The notes under the pieces are model-generated. The model was not told the origin of the DNA and did no database searches. It was given only the letters and a program-made list of their open reading frames with translations. The translations under genes were made by a program, and so were the position numbers. Below are positions 23,783 to 34,875 of a DNA stretch of 64,000 bases, in pieces. The stretch lies in NCBI GenBank assembly GCA_037975125.1, contig CM075853.1, positions 93,490,773 through 93,554,772 of the forward strand. The letters are read 5' to 3'. This DNA is from Latrodectus hesperus. Taxonomy: Eukaryota; Arthropoda; Arachnida; Araneae; Theridiidae. Numbering within the stretch: the first letter of the stretch is position 1; every line of letters begins with the position of its first letter.

Positions 23783-24677
23783 TGCCACTTTTTAAGTTTG
23801 CCTGAAGGAACTTCTTCTGGGAATTGCACCATAAGCATCATTAAAAAATTGATGACTAATTAACTTGCACCTGAGTTCAGTTATTTCACTGCTAAAAAAT
23901 CCTTTAATGGACTAAATATGAAGTAGTTAGTTTTCGGTAAGTGCAATGTTTAAATAAGTATGTCATTGAAAGTTTTCTTTTACCCTTTGGAAATCTTTTA
24001 TAAAAATGATGAAAAAATACACTTCTTATAAAAAAATTTTAATGAAATATATTTATGTAACTGCTAATATAATAAATTCAATTCTCTGTTTGATTACTTA
24101 AGCACTGTTTTCATTATAAAAGTAATGTTCAATTCTATCTGATAATTTGAAGGTTTTTGTAACATACTTTAAACATTTTGTAATTTTAATTATTTAATCA
24201 AACACAAAGGTTACATATTTACAAAGCTGATATTTCTCAGAAATTGAATTGCTAAATAGATATTTAAAACATTTACTGAATTAAAATATAAATATTTTTA
24301 ACAATGTTATTATAAAGTTACTTAATGTCTTAAATTAGTGAAGGAAATTTTTGATATTTTTCTGATTAATTTACGCTGTTTTTTACTAATGAGATTTACA
24401 TATAATCAGTTTTATGTATTAATCATATTGATAAGAAATAAATTAAATATTGATGAAAATTGTTTTCTGGATTTTTACTATTATTTTGCTTGAGGTTATT
24501 GATCTGAAAATGTTAATCGTTATTGTTAATTATTTTAAGTATACTTTATTTTCAGATGCTGTGTAACTCCACAGTATTCAAAAGACAACCGATGGTGAAA
24601 TGGAAACTGCGATAATGAACTGGTTACGTCATGCAAAAGCAAGATTTATCAATGAAAGAAACAAACATTCCAGTTAA
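23783..24677 (+). pseudogene. DUF4806-like domain, two exons, inactivated
   Basis: Exon 23783-23936 (acceptor GTTTCAG, donor GTAAGT) reads CHFLSLPEGTSSGN, then IIKKLMTN-stop-LAPEFSYFTAKKSFNGLNMK and a second stop. Exon 24556-24674 (acceptor TTTTCAG) continues in phase with DAV, a stop, then TTDGEMETAIMNWLRHAKAR and the natural stop at 24675. The LMTNELA..FS..GRK.KK.F..L pattern and the C-terminal TD.E.E.AI..WL motif are those of DUF4806, a domain of unknown function common in arthropod proteins, many of them repeat-associated. Two of the stops, here and at HFK-stop-K in the THAP part, are TAA where the family usually has GAA (Glu). An AATAAA polyadenylation signal lies at 24711. Confidence 0.65.
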
Positions 24678-25217
24678 TTAATACTATTTCTGTATAATGT
24701 AAATAATTAGAATAAAAATAGTGTGCATTAAAAATAAATTCTATTAGTTTGTTATATTTTTCTTGAATTAATTAAGATTTACACTCTCTTGCTGGAATGT
24801 TTTCTTAAACAAATTTTAACTTTTACAAAGAAAAATAATTCAGCTTTTAAACAATGAAATAAGTAATTTTCAGAATTTTTTGTCATAATAATTTGGAATA
24901 TTCAATTGAATGGAAAATTTTAGTTAAATAAAAGTTTATTTTTTATCTTTCACAAAAAAAGACATTGTTGAAATTATGTCTAATTAAAATATTAGGCTGA
25001 GAAATAAAAATAATTCTTATAAATTTCTCTTACAACAAAATTAATTAAAAAAATAAACTATGAAAAATAATTTTCCTGATATTAAAATAAAAAAAATTAC
25101 ACTCTACAAATAAAAATATCCTTGACTATTTTATTGTTGCTCTGTAGTTATAATAGTAATTCATATATTTATGCATTCACTGGAAACTTTTTAGAAATTT
25201 TAACAATTTTAATTTAA

Positions 25218-25296
25218 TTTTAACAATTAATTTTTTAATTGTTAAAACTGTGGAAAAGTTAAAATTAATTAATTTTTTTAATTAATTTTAACTTTT
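25218..25296. repeat. Two adjacent perfect AT-rich hairpins
   Basis: The first has 13-base arms (25218-25230 and 25235-25247) around a 4-base loop. The second has 19-base arms (25254-25272 and 25278-25296) around a 5-base loop. Both are purely AT-rich with the gttaaaatt motif in common. Confidence 0.85.
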
Positions 25297-25559
25297 TCAA
25301 AGAAAAAAGGATCGTTTTATTTTAAACAATAAGCAACTAAATTTTCTTCAAAAGGTTAACTATAAAATAATGAGCATAAAAATAATGCTAGTTTATCAAT
25401 TGTGGGAATTTTATTACATTAACTAAACTTGAACAGTAAATCTGTCAAAAATCTAGGATATTTGACTAAAAATTAAGAAAAATGTGATACTAAAGCAATT
25501 TCATAAGTAACAAGCTAATTAAAAATAATTTTCTCTTTGTCTAGTGGACAAAAATATAT

Positions 25560-25836
25560 GAGCCACTAATATAGATGAGGGATTATTTCAAAACCTTCAC
25601 ACATCTAGTATACATCAATAAAACTACCTAATATAGAGCAGTACGTATGAATACATCCAAATTTCGTCTATGAACTATCCACTGGCAACGTCTCGTAGAC
25701 GTATAGTGGATGTAAAATGGGTGGATATTTGACATGCCATAGATCTAAACTGGACCAAAAAGAGACGTTTACTGGATTAGAGTACAACCCGCTGATAATG
25801 TCATATCGACGTCTACTGGACTAAATTGTGTTGTAT
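25560..25836 (-). mobile_element. Right terminus of the GACGTC-type DNA transposon
   Basis: Read on the minus strand from 25836 it begins GATACAACACAATTTAGTCC, then AGTAGACGTCGATATGAC. The last about 112 bases are a diverged copy of 23412-23527. Several further GACGT/ACGTC motifs run inward (gtagacgtatag, caacgtctcg). With the left end at 19102 it would bound a 6.7-kb element that contains the THAP and DUF4806 exons. Confidence 0.5.
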
Positions 25837-25906
25837 CGGCAGGAGTTCGAACCCACAACCTTCCGATAATGTAAACGACGTCTTAACCAACCAGGCCACC
25901 GCGGCC
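25837..25906 (-). repeat. tRNA-like SINE head abutting the transposon terminus
   Basis: On the minus strand: GGCCGCGGTGGCCTGGTTGG, with a box A in TGGCCTGGTTGG, then a box B GGTTCGAACTCC about 35 bases further, as in tRNA-derived SINE promoters. The tRNA-like part ends CTGCC and runs straight into GATACAACAC, the presumed end of the GACGTC element. Either two elements abut or the SINE carries a transposon-derived body. Confidence 0.55.
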
Positions 25907-26448
25907 TTATAATCAATTTTAGTAGTAGAAAAGAAGAAGAAGCCAATAACCAGTCCCCCAGCTACCTGTAACACAATGTTTTTATCTGTTTAGATGTTAG
26001 GAGATTGCTAGGCTGGACAACAGTCGGATACACTCTGTGTCAAGAAAAGTCAGAAAACGACGTCCCGAGTAGCAAAATAGCTTGACCCAATATAGCAATC
26101 CCACCTAGATAGGACCAAGATAATAAGGGATGAATGATGGGGGTCAAATTTTCCCCAATATACAGCATGCCAAGATAAACCCAAGAATGGACCTATAATG
26201 GGCGCCATGTTTTCTCCAATATTGGGCATGCCAAAATAACCTTGTTGACTGATGTCATTTCATAGGTTTCAAAGATCGGGTGCAACTAGTGACTTTAAGA
26301 CGACAAAGATGTGCCGATTACCGTTGAAATATCCGTCGATAAGAATTAGAAATATGTGCATGATATAGAATTATTTTAAAGCACACACACATATATATTT
26401 TCTTTGTATATAAATTAATATTTCATTTTCCAAATCATTTAACTACAT
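25907..26448. other. Repeat-derived sequence with two tandem units of about 60 bases; no gene
   Basis: 26120-26240 contains two imperfect copies of a unit with ccccaatat..gcatgcca (..tttccccaatatacagcatgccaagataa.. and ..ttctccaatattgggcatgccaaaataa..). The surroundings are GC-richer than typical for the window and look transposon-derived, but no terminal repeats were identified. Confidence 0.35.
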
Positions 26449-26655
26449 GCAACAAGATGTTGAGAAAAATGATAAGTATAAAGATTAACATTTTTTATTA
26501 CTTATAAAAATTAACAAAACAAAAGCCATAATTAAGTGAAATGTCTCCAAGCAACAAGATGTTGAGAAAAATGATATAAAAGGATACAGATTAAGATTTT
26601 TTATTACTTATAAAAATTAACACAACAAAAGCCATATATAAGTGGAATGTTTAAA
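26449..26655. repeat. Tandem duplication, two units of 102 bases
   Basis: Units begin at 26449 and 26551, each with gcaacaagatgttgagaaaa, then ttttttattacttataaaaa and acaaaagccat. They are about 90 percent alike by eye, differing by small indels and a few substitutions. It looks like a recent local duplication. Confidence 0.9.
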
Positions 26656-27307
26656 TATTAATGGAAATAACATTTTTTATTCATGATAATACTGAAAATA
26701 AAAAAGTATCTATTTTTATTTACATTTGAAAACAATTTTTGCAAATTTTTTTTAACATTTTTAATTTGCAAGTTTTTTCCTTTTTTTTTTTTTTTTGTGG
26801 TCCATCTTTCGAATTAGTACTCTTGAACAAATTTCTCCTTTTGTGAAGATTTTCACTTTGTTGTAATTCTCTGAAAATAAAGAAAAACAGAATTGTTAAA
26901 CTGATTCAATTTAATTACAAAAATAGAAACAGCAGGATATTAACAGCCCAGGTAAAAAACAGAAAAAAATTGAGTTGATATGTTTATATAAATCAGGTGA
27001 AACTTCATGCATAACACTTATTTTTACATATTTAGGTATTATTTCACAGTATTAATTATTTGAATAAGGAGAATCCAACATAACTATTTTTAAATTTACA
27101 CTATTTTACAATTAAATTTACAATCAAAGCAAAACAAGCCAAGCACTTGAATAAGTTGTGAATGCCTTTAATAGTGTCAATTTTCATTCAGAATTAATAA
27201 CTCATAAAAAAAGATTATTAATACAATTCTTTTATGATGGAATCTTTTACTTAATTTTAGTGTTTTATCTCTTTAAAAAAGGGGGAATGGTTATTTGTAA
27301 CATTATG
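26656..27307. other. AT-rich sequence, no gene seen
   Basis: Contains a poly(T) run near 26780-26795. No open frame of interest, promoter or repeat family was recognised. Confidence 0.3.
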
Positions 27308-27457
27308 TCCACAATGAGCATGCTTGGGAACTAAACACTGGGTGTTTTGCGTTATGCTGAGCACCTAATCGGGACACGTGCTTCGCAGCCCAGGGGCTCT
27401 CGGTCAGGAAAACAGGCACTGTAGACCTTGGCCCACGTGGTCTGTCGTGCCAGAGTT
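27308..27457 (+). repeat. 5'-truncated tRNA-derived SINE, family B (copy 1)
   Basis: The body aligns with the complete copy at 59867-60121 in inverted orientation. Shared blocks are aactaaacactggg, cacctaatcgggaca, ctctcggtcaagaaaacag (caggaaaacag here) and the 3' end gtcgtgccagag/gttgcgtcacaaag. The tRNA-like head is missing, as expected for 5' truncation during target-primed insertion. Its divergence suggests it is older than the other copy. Confidence 0.75.
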
Positions 27458-28619
27458 TAGTTTTATAGTTTATATTCATATTGATATTTCAATATATATG
27501 TATACATATACATACACATTATAATAAATAACACTAAGTAACAAATGAAAAATCAACATTCATCAATTATGACAATTCTTTGATTAAAAATAGAGACAAA
27601 TAATTGGATTAAATGAAAACAATTTCAGTTGAATGACTTAATAGAAATTCTAAACATCTGACTTCAAAAATTCAATGTAATGTTTTAAACAGAATTTTAC
27701 ATTTTCAAGGTTATAATTATCGAATGTAATTAATTTATAACATACACTTTGTATTTCATGCTTTTAAAAAATCATTTTGAACTAATAAAAAATGGTTAAT
27801 AAAATATTCATCAATGATTATCAAATTATTTTTACACATAACTACAATTACAGATTAGTAAAGTTTATAAAATAAAAGTAATTTAAATATTGATGAATTT
27901 TAAAACATATTGACAATCTCGAATTATTTATACAATATTCTATGCAAAATGTTATTAACATGGAATTTAGTTTTTTTTTTTACACACCTGTGATTACAGA
28001 TTTTGAATACATGCATTCTAGTTGTTGCCCAGTAAATATTTACATCACAAGTAATTATCATAATCATGAATTATTTAGAAGTAAAAATGTTTTACATAAC
28101 TTTATAATTCTGATTTTGCACAAAGTATTAAATTTATATTTAATCCAATATTATTAGAAAATAAGTTATTGATTCTGGACTATAGTTTAAATAGGTACAC
28201 TTTACATTGGAATGGGAGAGTTAGAAACACAATCTTCAAAGCTAATGTATAAAATCAAATATTAGCAAAATAGCCATCAATATAATAAATATAAGCAATA
28301 ATCTGTTACTTTACTTTACTTAACTTCTTTTATTCCTTAAGATGTATCTTAAAATTTAAATTATATATTTTTAAAATATTATTAATTTAGCTATTACAAT
28401 TATTTAAAAAAACATGAATCCATTTTCTTCAGTATTCTCTTTTTTTAGAAAAATAACAGTACATAACAAAATTTTTTAGATTTTAAAGTTGAATAAAACT
28501 CTTTCTTTCAACTCAATTCTTCGCAACTCTAAATAATAATAAATACTCCTATACGAGTGAAAATTTGGTGGTATCGAAATCACCACCTGTTTATATTTTA
28601 TGGCAATTGAGAATTAAAG
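27458..28619. other. AT-rich intergenic sequence, no gene seen
   Basis: Only short open frames with strongly biased composition. It carries an alternating purine-pyrimidine tract near 27490-27515 (atatatatgtatacatatacatac). No conserved domain or splice-bounded exon was recognised. Confidence 0.3.
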
Positions 28620-29525
28620 ATGCACAGTAATTGCACAGATGTTCGTCATGATCCCTGCCTTATTGCTACTGGAGTATTGGTGATTGGTGTAAGTGAAATT
28701 CATAGAACAGCTATTGGCATACAGGAAGGATTAAGCATCAATGGGGAAATGTCAAAGGATCTTAAAAAACTGCAACTATTTGGTTATTTATCGATGGTAA
28801 GAACAAAAGGTGAGCTGGAACATTTAAAATTAGTATCTATGAACACCGTAACTCTGTTATTGGGTTGACGTATAGGAAAAAGTATTCATCAATAATCAAA
28901 CATTGAGAACATTAAAAACAATCGTAACTGTTTAAATACTCCTGAACAGTAAGAAAATAGTTGCACCAAAGCATTAAATGCATGGAGTAACTGCTGCAGA
29001 CTTATAGAAAGGAATATTCATCAATAACCGAAAGTTGGAAAGTAAAAAATAAAGTTGCACCTTTTTGGATACTCATAAACAGTAGGATGAGAGTTGCGCT
29101 AGAATATTGACAATAGGTATGCACGAAGAATCTGGAAATGCTGATGCATAGTTTTTCTTAACAGTTAAATGTCGAAGGATACGAAAAAATATGTCTGCTT
29201 GCCTACTCATAAGCTGTAAGATAAGATTTATATTAGAATATTGACGACAATGCATGCTTCTGAAATCAATGGACACCTGCTGCTGACATACAGAAAATAG
29301 TGCTTTTTAACGGCAAAAATTTGAAGGATATAAGGAGGCTGTAATTGCTTTAATATTCATGAACAATAAGACAAGAGAGGACTAGATTACTAATACATAT
29401 GAAGCTCTGAAACAATAGTTGCTGTCATACATAAGAAAGTATTCATCAACCGTTAACTATCAGAAATTATAGGAACGCAGCGTAATTTATACACAAGGAT
29501 ATCACTAGTGATAATGATAAATGGA
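28620..29525 (+). repeat. Degenerate tandem repeat, about six units of 130-150 bases
   Basis: Recurring landmarks are catacagaaa (variants at 28719, 29289, 29427), agtattcatcaataa (28882, 29013, 29439), tactcataaacagtaagat (about 28928, 29080, 29207, 29355) and an agaatattgacaa..atgcatgc block. They recur in the same order with a period of about 132-152 bases. The units are much diverged. The first unit and a half is open in one frame for 82 codons; the later units are full of stops. Orientation is given as that of the open stretch. It could be an old satellite or a decayed internal repeat of a coding sequence; no protein family was recognised. Confidence 0.65.
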
Positions 29526-31742
29526 AATGTGAAGAATATGAAAATATAATTTAAGTCAATATGGGGAGATTTCTGTTTTCTCGGTGTACTACAGGAAAAA
29601 GGCTATTTGGAATATTTAAAAGCAATGTAGAATTATATGCAATTTTTTACATATAAGAACCATTATTATTATTTGTAATTTATCAACTGGATTATTTTTT
29701 ACAGAGATAATTTGATAAATAGCAATATTACATTATTATAGCTAAATATTACATAATTTTACTGAAAAACAATGATTTGTATGCAAAAAGAGTTCAGCTT
29801 TTATATTACAGGTACATATAGAATCTCTGACACATTTTGATGCAAAATAATTAAAAAAATAATGAATGTAAATTTAAACTAATAACAATTATAATATGAT
29901 AAGTTTAATTCATTTTATCAGTGAGCCTTTCATGTTTGAGACTTTTGACATATGAAGAATATAAAAACGATAGTTAGAAAAATTTAAAGCAATTTTGGTT
30001 CCCAAGAAATCTTTCTTTGAAAAGGTCAAGGTGGATTATAAAAGAAAAAAGTTTTTCAGATGAAAACGGAAATTGTTTATAATTAATAAAAAGTTGAGAT
30101 AATATCTACAATAAAAAAAAACTCATTCAATACCCTCCGAAAAAGCGATTTAAGGATTACAACAAGTGTAAATTAAAGATTTCACGTTATGTAAAAGCAT
30201 TAAGTGTTCTATGAATAAATGATAAGATATTTATTTATACTTTCATTATTTTTGAGTTATGAACAGCAAAATATTTCAGATATTTTATCCAAAACCTGTA
30301 GATCGTACAGAATACAATTTATTATTATCATTAAAAAAAAATTAAAGGGAGGGGGAAAACATTTTAGCAATTTTTCAAATATTGCTTTCAAAAATATTTC
30401 ATAACATGTTGTAATGTTAATGCTTACCACCAGATGACGCTTGATAAAACGAAACTTTAATAAATGTGAGCGGGAGAAAAGCGTATTAACTCTATAGGGA
30501 ATCTTTTTTACTTTCTTTGTGATTGTGTGTGTGTTTTTGTACTTCTATAACCACACACAAATATTTTTTCATGGCTAAACTACGATTTTCATGTGCTAAT
30601 TCCTCTATAAAATGAACTTCATTAAATTTGTATATTTATTTTATCGATGGAATATTTGTAGTCTTCTACAAAAATGTGCGCAGAAACTGAAAGAAAATAT
30701 TTTCTTAATATTAATTATGAAATTTGCAAAAATTTATAATACCATAAAATTTTTTCTATTTCTCTTAGGCTGAAAATATTTACTATTGATCAATATTTCA
30801 AGGTAATGATAAAATTATAATATAAAATTTAAAAAATAACATGTTTCACAAAAATTGTCATGTGGAATATTTTACTATTCAGAATGTTAAAATTAAACTT
30901 ATAAATAATATAATTATCACTGTTTTTATTAAGCTTATATTATATTAGTGCTCTTATGAAATATATTCACAAAAATAATTTAAAATATATATATTATTTA
31001 TTATTAATGAATAAAAAGAATGTTATACATACATTTACTCGTATAATAAATAATCGTGTAACAGCATTCGTAAGTATAATCATTTCTGAATAGAATATAC
31101 TAAAGAACAATTTAAATAAATTCTGCTTAACATATAGGGTAGGTTTGGTATTCCGTTATTTTTCTTGCTCTGCCGAAGTATTAAATGCCTCAAATCTTTA
31201 AATAATTTTAGGCAAACATGGTTACAGAGACAACGTTTTAAATTTTTTTCAGTTAAGATTAATTGATGTTATCTTTTCTTACATTCAGAAACATATTCGG
31301 AAATTTCATCAATGAATAATGATTCCATTTGAACAAATGGTAGAACAGCAATATTTTCATTCCATTTTTAACACTTAGATATCGCTTTAAACTTTATTTT
31401 CGCTTAGAACTTTAACACTTTAATTGTTTCTTTTTAATTTGAATTTTGTCAAAAACGATCAATGCATATGCGAAGCGATCATTGCATGATAAAAAGAAGA
31501 GAAACTTTTTAATTATTTTCTACCACATTCTTTTTCTTACAAATATAAGCTAAATTTGCTATTTAATTTCTACTTCTTTAAATGTGACTGAAGCATTTAG
31601 GTCATTAATTCAATACGTGGTTTATACTTCTGTGTCTGCCATGCATGTTTCTAGTACGGAAACCTTTTTAAGTCAGGTCTTATTGAGCCAGTTCTTGTCA
31701 GCTCAAAATAAACAATAGCGCTCAACAAACATACCAGATACA

Positions 31743-31746
<4 letters not shown>
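29526..31746. other. AT-rich intergenic sequence, no gene seen
   Basis: No conserved coding signal. A CTCF-like CCACCAGATGACGC motif stands out near 30429-30442 in otherwise AT-rich DNA. No transcript structure could be drawn. Confidence 0.3.

Positions 31747-31811
<65 letters not shown>
31747..31811. repeat. Compound (TA)n-(TG)n microsatellite
   Basis: A TA dinucleotide array passes through tatgtatatg into an uninterrupted GT/TG array. Sequence-direct call. Confidence 0.95.
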
Positions 31812-32289
31812 AAGATGATTGCAGTCAGATACTCTATAAGACTTCCATATCCTACAAAATATTCTCAAGGAAATAATTCATTAATCGAGATTAAATTTCC
31901 CATTTCATTTTGTTAAAAATCAATAAAGCTTACTATGAATGTTTCATAATAAAATTTAGATTTCAGAGAATTATCAAAGATAAATAAAATTGGATTCTTG
32001 TTTGTGGATGGTAAGAGATAACTTGATATTTCCATGCCATTAAGTTATCAGGGTTCTTTCGCACTTTTAATAGTTTCTAGCAAGAAAAGCATAATTTGCA
32101 AAGAAGAGCATAATAGGAAAGCTTGAGCTCGAGTAAATGTTTTGATTACATGAAAAGGGAATAGTTCTTGTGTCTGTATGGTTAATAGAAATATTTTTAG
32201 AAATTAATATAAATAAAACTGTATATCAATGTAGATAAATAAAATCAAATTTTGAAATAACAAAATTTTTATCTTAGTTAAAAAAGACA

Positions 32290-32351
32290 ATACATTAATT
32301 TTCTTAACATATTTAAAACATATTTTAAATATGTTAAGAAAATTAATGTAT
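32290..32351. repeat. Perfect 29-bp inverted repeat with 4-base loop
   Basis: Arms 32290-32318 and 32323-32351 are perfectly complementary (ATACATTAATTTTCTTAACA and nine further bases), with the loop CATA. The perfect pairing is unlike an animal microRNA precursor, which normally has bulges. A recent inverted duplication or palindrome-forming replication event is more likely. Confidence 0.95.
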
Positions 32352-34749
32352 ATATGAGGTCCATTATATATATACATTGTTTTTCCTCGATAGTTGGTAT
32401 GCATGTAAATACAAAGGGTATTCCATAAACTCGTAAACACTTTAAAAATTCATAGAATGAAAGAAATTGAAATATGTGAATGTGCTACGTGATCAGTGAT
32501 AAACTGAGTATCATTAAGGAAGATTTTTCTTTTGTAGAGGAAAAAGTTTAGTTAAAATATTTGACGATACCAGGAGTGTTATGCATTGAAATCCCAGTCA
32601 ATATGCAAATCAGATATCAATTCAATAAAATGCAAGGTATATGACTATAACAAATCCATATATAACGAACGCTGTTATTGGAGCATTCGTAAGTTTCGCA
32701 CCGAGATTTTGACTACATGTGAAACTTTGTTACCTCAGGCACGAATCTCCGGGTGAAGTTCTACTAAAGTTTCATTCTCAGAAAAGAATGGGAAAATGTA
32801 AATGACCAATAATCCCTGCGGACTGTTTTGCTTCGTACGGATTTTTTAAAAAATGTCTCATTTGTGTGATCGCTCTGGCAGCTGTGTAGGGCATTTGTCA
32901 GACGCCCTTATCTCAGCTATGTGCTACTAAATCGATACTTTAAGGGAAGTGTCTGCGAGTGGCGTAAATGTGTTCATGAGAACTGACACGAGTATCTGGT
33001 TTGTCGAAGACGTCGAGATCCATATCTTTCTTGATCTCATCATTTGTACGCTTAAGCACTTGATCATCATTTGCGTTTGTAATGTGTGTGTGCGAAAACC
33101 AAATAAGAGTTCGCAATTTGGAGGGGTTTGTATCAGTATTCTAGATTTAGTATTCTTGGATATAGCCCGTATGTACTACAAGCGCTTATACTGTTATAAA
33201 TAACTTGTATTTCATTCGATATGTGAAAAACTGACCAACATTGAGTTTTTGGTTTTGTGAGTGATCGTGTGTGTGTGTATGCAGTTCCTTTATTTAATAA
33301 AAATAAAGGAATATATCAGGCTTTTAAAACATACAATGGTTATTTTTATGAGAATCATAACTTAATTATTTTATTTCAAATTCAGCTTTTGGATTAAATT
33401 TATTAAATTTTTTTAATAACAGGATTCTTGAAAATGTAAAAACAAAAGTATTAAGATTAAAATAGAAGTTCAAGGAAAATGTGTTGAATATTATTGTTTG
33501 ATTGATAAGAATGGAAATTCGCAATATCTTAATTGCCATATTGCGATTAAAAATTGCAAAACAAATATCTTATGTTAAAATTACAAGTCTGAGCAAATTC
33601 CACACACTTCTAAACTGTAAATTAGTATATTTAAATTTTAATTAGTTAAAATAATTTAGTTATAAATTAGTTATAAATTTATAACTAATTATATTAGTTA
33701 TAAAATATATAACTAAAAATAACGGCTTTTTTGACCCAAATATGTTTTCACGATAGAACTATGAAAGCATTTTTATACAAAAATATTTGAAAGTTTAATT
33801 ACCTAAATTTCACTTTGATTTGAATGTTTTAGACGAAATTTTTTGAAATACTTGAAGAGCTACGCAATAAAAATAATATGAGAATTTATCTTTTTTTTTC
33901 TCCGAAAATATTGAGAGACATGATCGTGAAAAAATGCAATAACAATGTATGCATTTCCTTGCGATTCGAACTAAAATTCACGGAAATTTTACCAATCATT
34001 CTGCATAAGGCTAATTAACGCAACAAAAATACTAGGGAGGCAGAGACTTCACAATCAAATACTACCGAATCTAGGACTCTAATATGATATGGACACTTCT
34101 TCATATCCATTTTTTATTTACATCAAACTGAAGACATATAGACAAATTATGCTGATGTCATGGCACTAAATCTTAGGAATCATATAGGGAATGAATTGAT
34201 AAATGTATTTTTTGAGGGTAACTCTCTTCCAAAACGTTTCGTTCTAACAATAGTTAATGCTTAGTTCTTATCTCATCAAATTCTCCATGAATTCCAATTT
34301 TTGAAACTCAGTGAAACAAAAATTCGTACAAAGCAAACTGAATTTTATGAAGAATATCGAATATCCGTTTTAAATTAAAATCATGTTGATAATAAATGAC
34401 CCAAAAGAAATTTGAAGATGCCATGAAAATACGAGTCGTTAATTGCTTAAAACTCAGTTCTCAGTGAAGACATTTTGCGAACACTATGAGTGTTTATCGA
34501 ACAGCCTAAGAGCTGAAAGCTATTGTAAGACATTTATACATCCACCTTGTCTTTGCTTTCCAAGAAAACTTTTTATGGATAGTGAATCACATTCAAGAGT
34601 CACAAAGCAGAAACTTCGAAAACTTCTAAGCATTTATTCCATGCAGAACGCAGAGTTCTTTAATCTCCCGTTTTTCAACAGTAGATGGCATCGAATCTAA
34701 AACCCCTTACACTCATGAAAGCGTTTTCTAAGCACAAAGAAAAGTTGAG
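32352..34749. other. Mixed-composition intergenic sequence, no gene recognised
   Basis: 32.68-33.10 kb is distinctly less AT-rich than its flanks and may be a remnant of a coding element or a regulatory region, but its open frames (up to 84 codons) match no family I recognise. 33665-33690 is a perfect 26-base palindrome (aattagttataaa and its complement). 34443-34700 is open for 85 codons with several Cys, again unrecognised and without splice signals. Confidence 0.3.
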
Positions 34750-34875
34750 CCTACGAACAAAATGTAAGAATTAGGTTAGGTTGTTAAAGTGAAATTTCTG
34801 TCCCTCCGTTTCTGCCAAATACTGCCGCTAAAAACCAACCACTTTACCACTTGAACTATGTTTCTATCGGGGTGG
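34750..34875. repeat. Interspersed repeat, family D (copy 1)
   Basis: Shares an ordered series of blocks with 36122-36262: gttaggttgttaaagtg/gttaagttggggtgatt, tttctgtccctccgtttctg/tttccggctgtctgtttctg, and accgctaaacac/gccgctaaaaac. The family is not identified and no Pol III boxes are clear. Confidence 0.5.

Noticed and set aside
28620..28868. 82-codon open frame as a gene
   Set aside because: It covers the first unit and a half of the diverged tandem array; later units have stops and no family is recognised.
32290..32351. microRNA precursor
   Set aside because: The stem is perfectly paired with only a 4-base loop and no bulges, unlike animal pre-miRNAs.
34443..34700. 85-codon open frame as a gene
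   Set aside because: No recognised domain, no splice context and no promoter; left as unexplained sequence.
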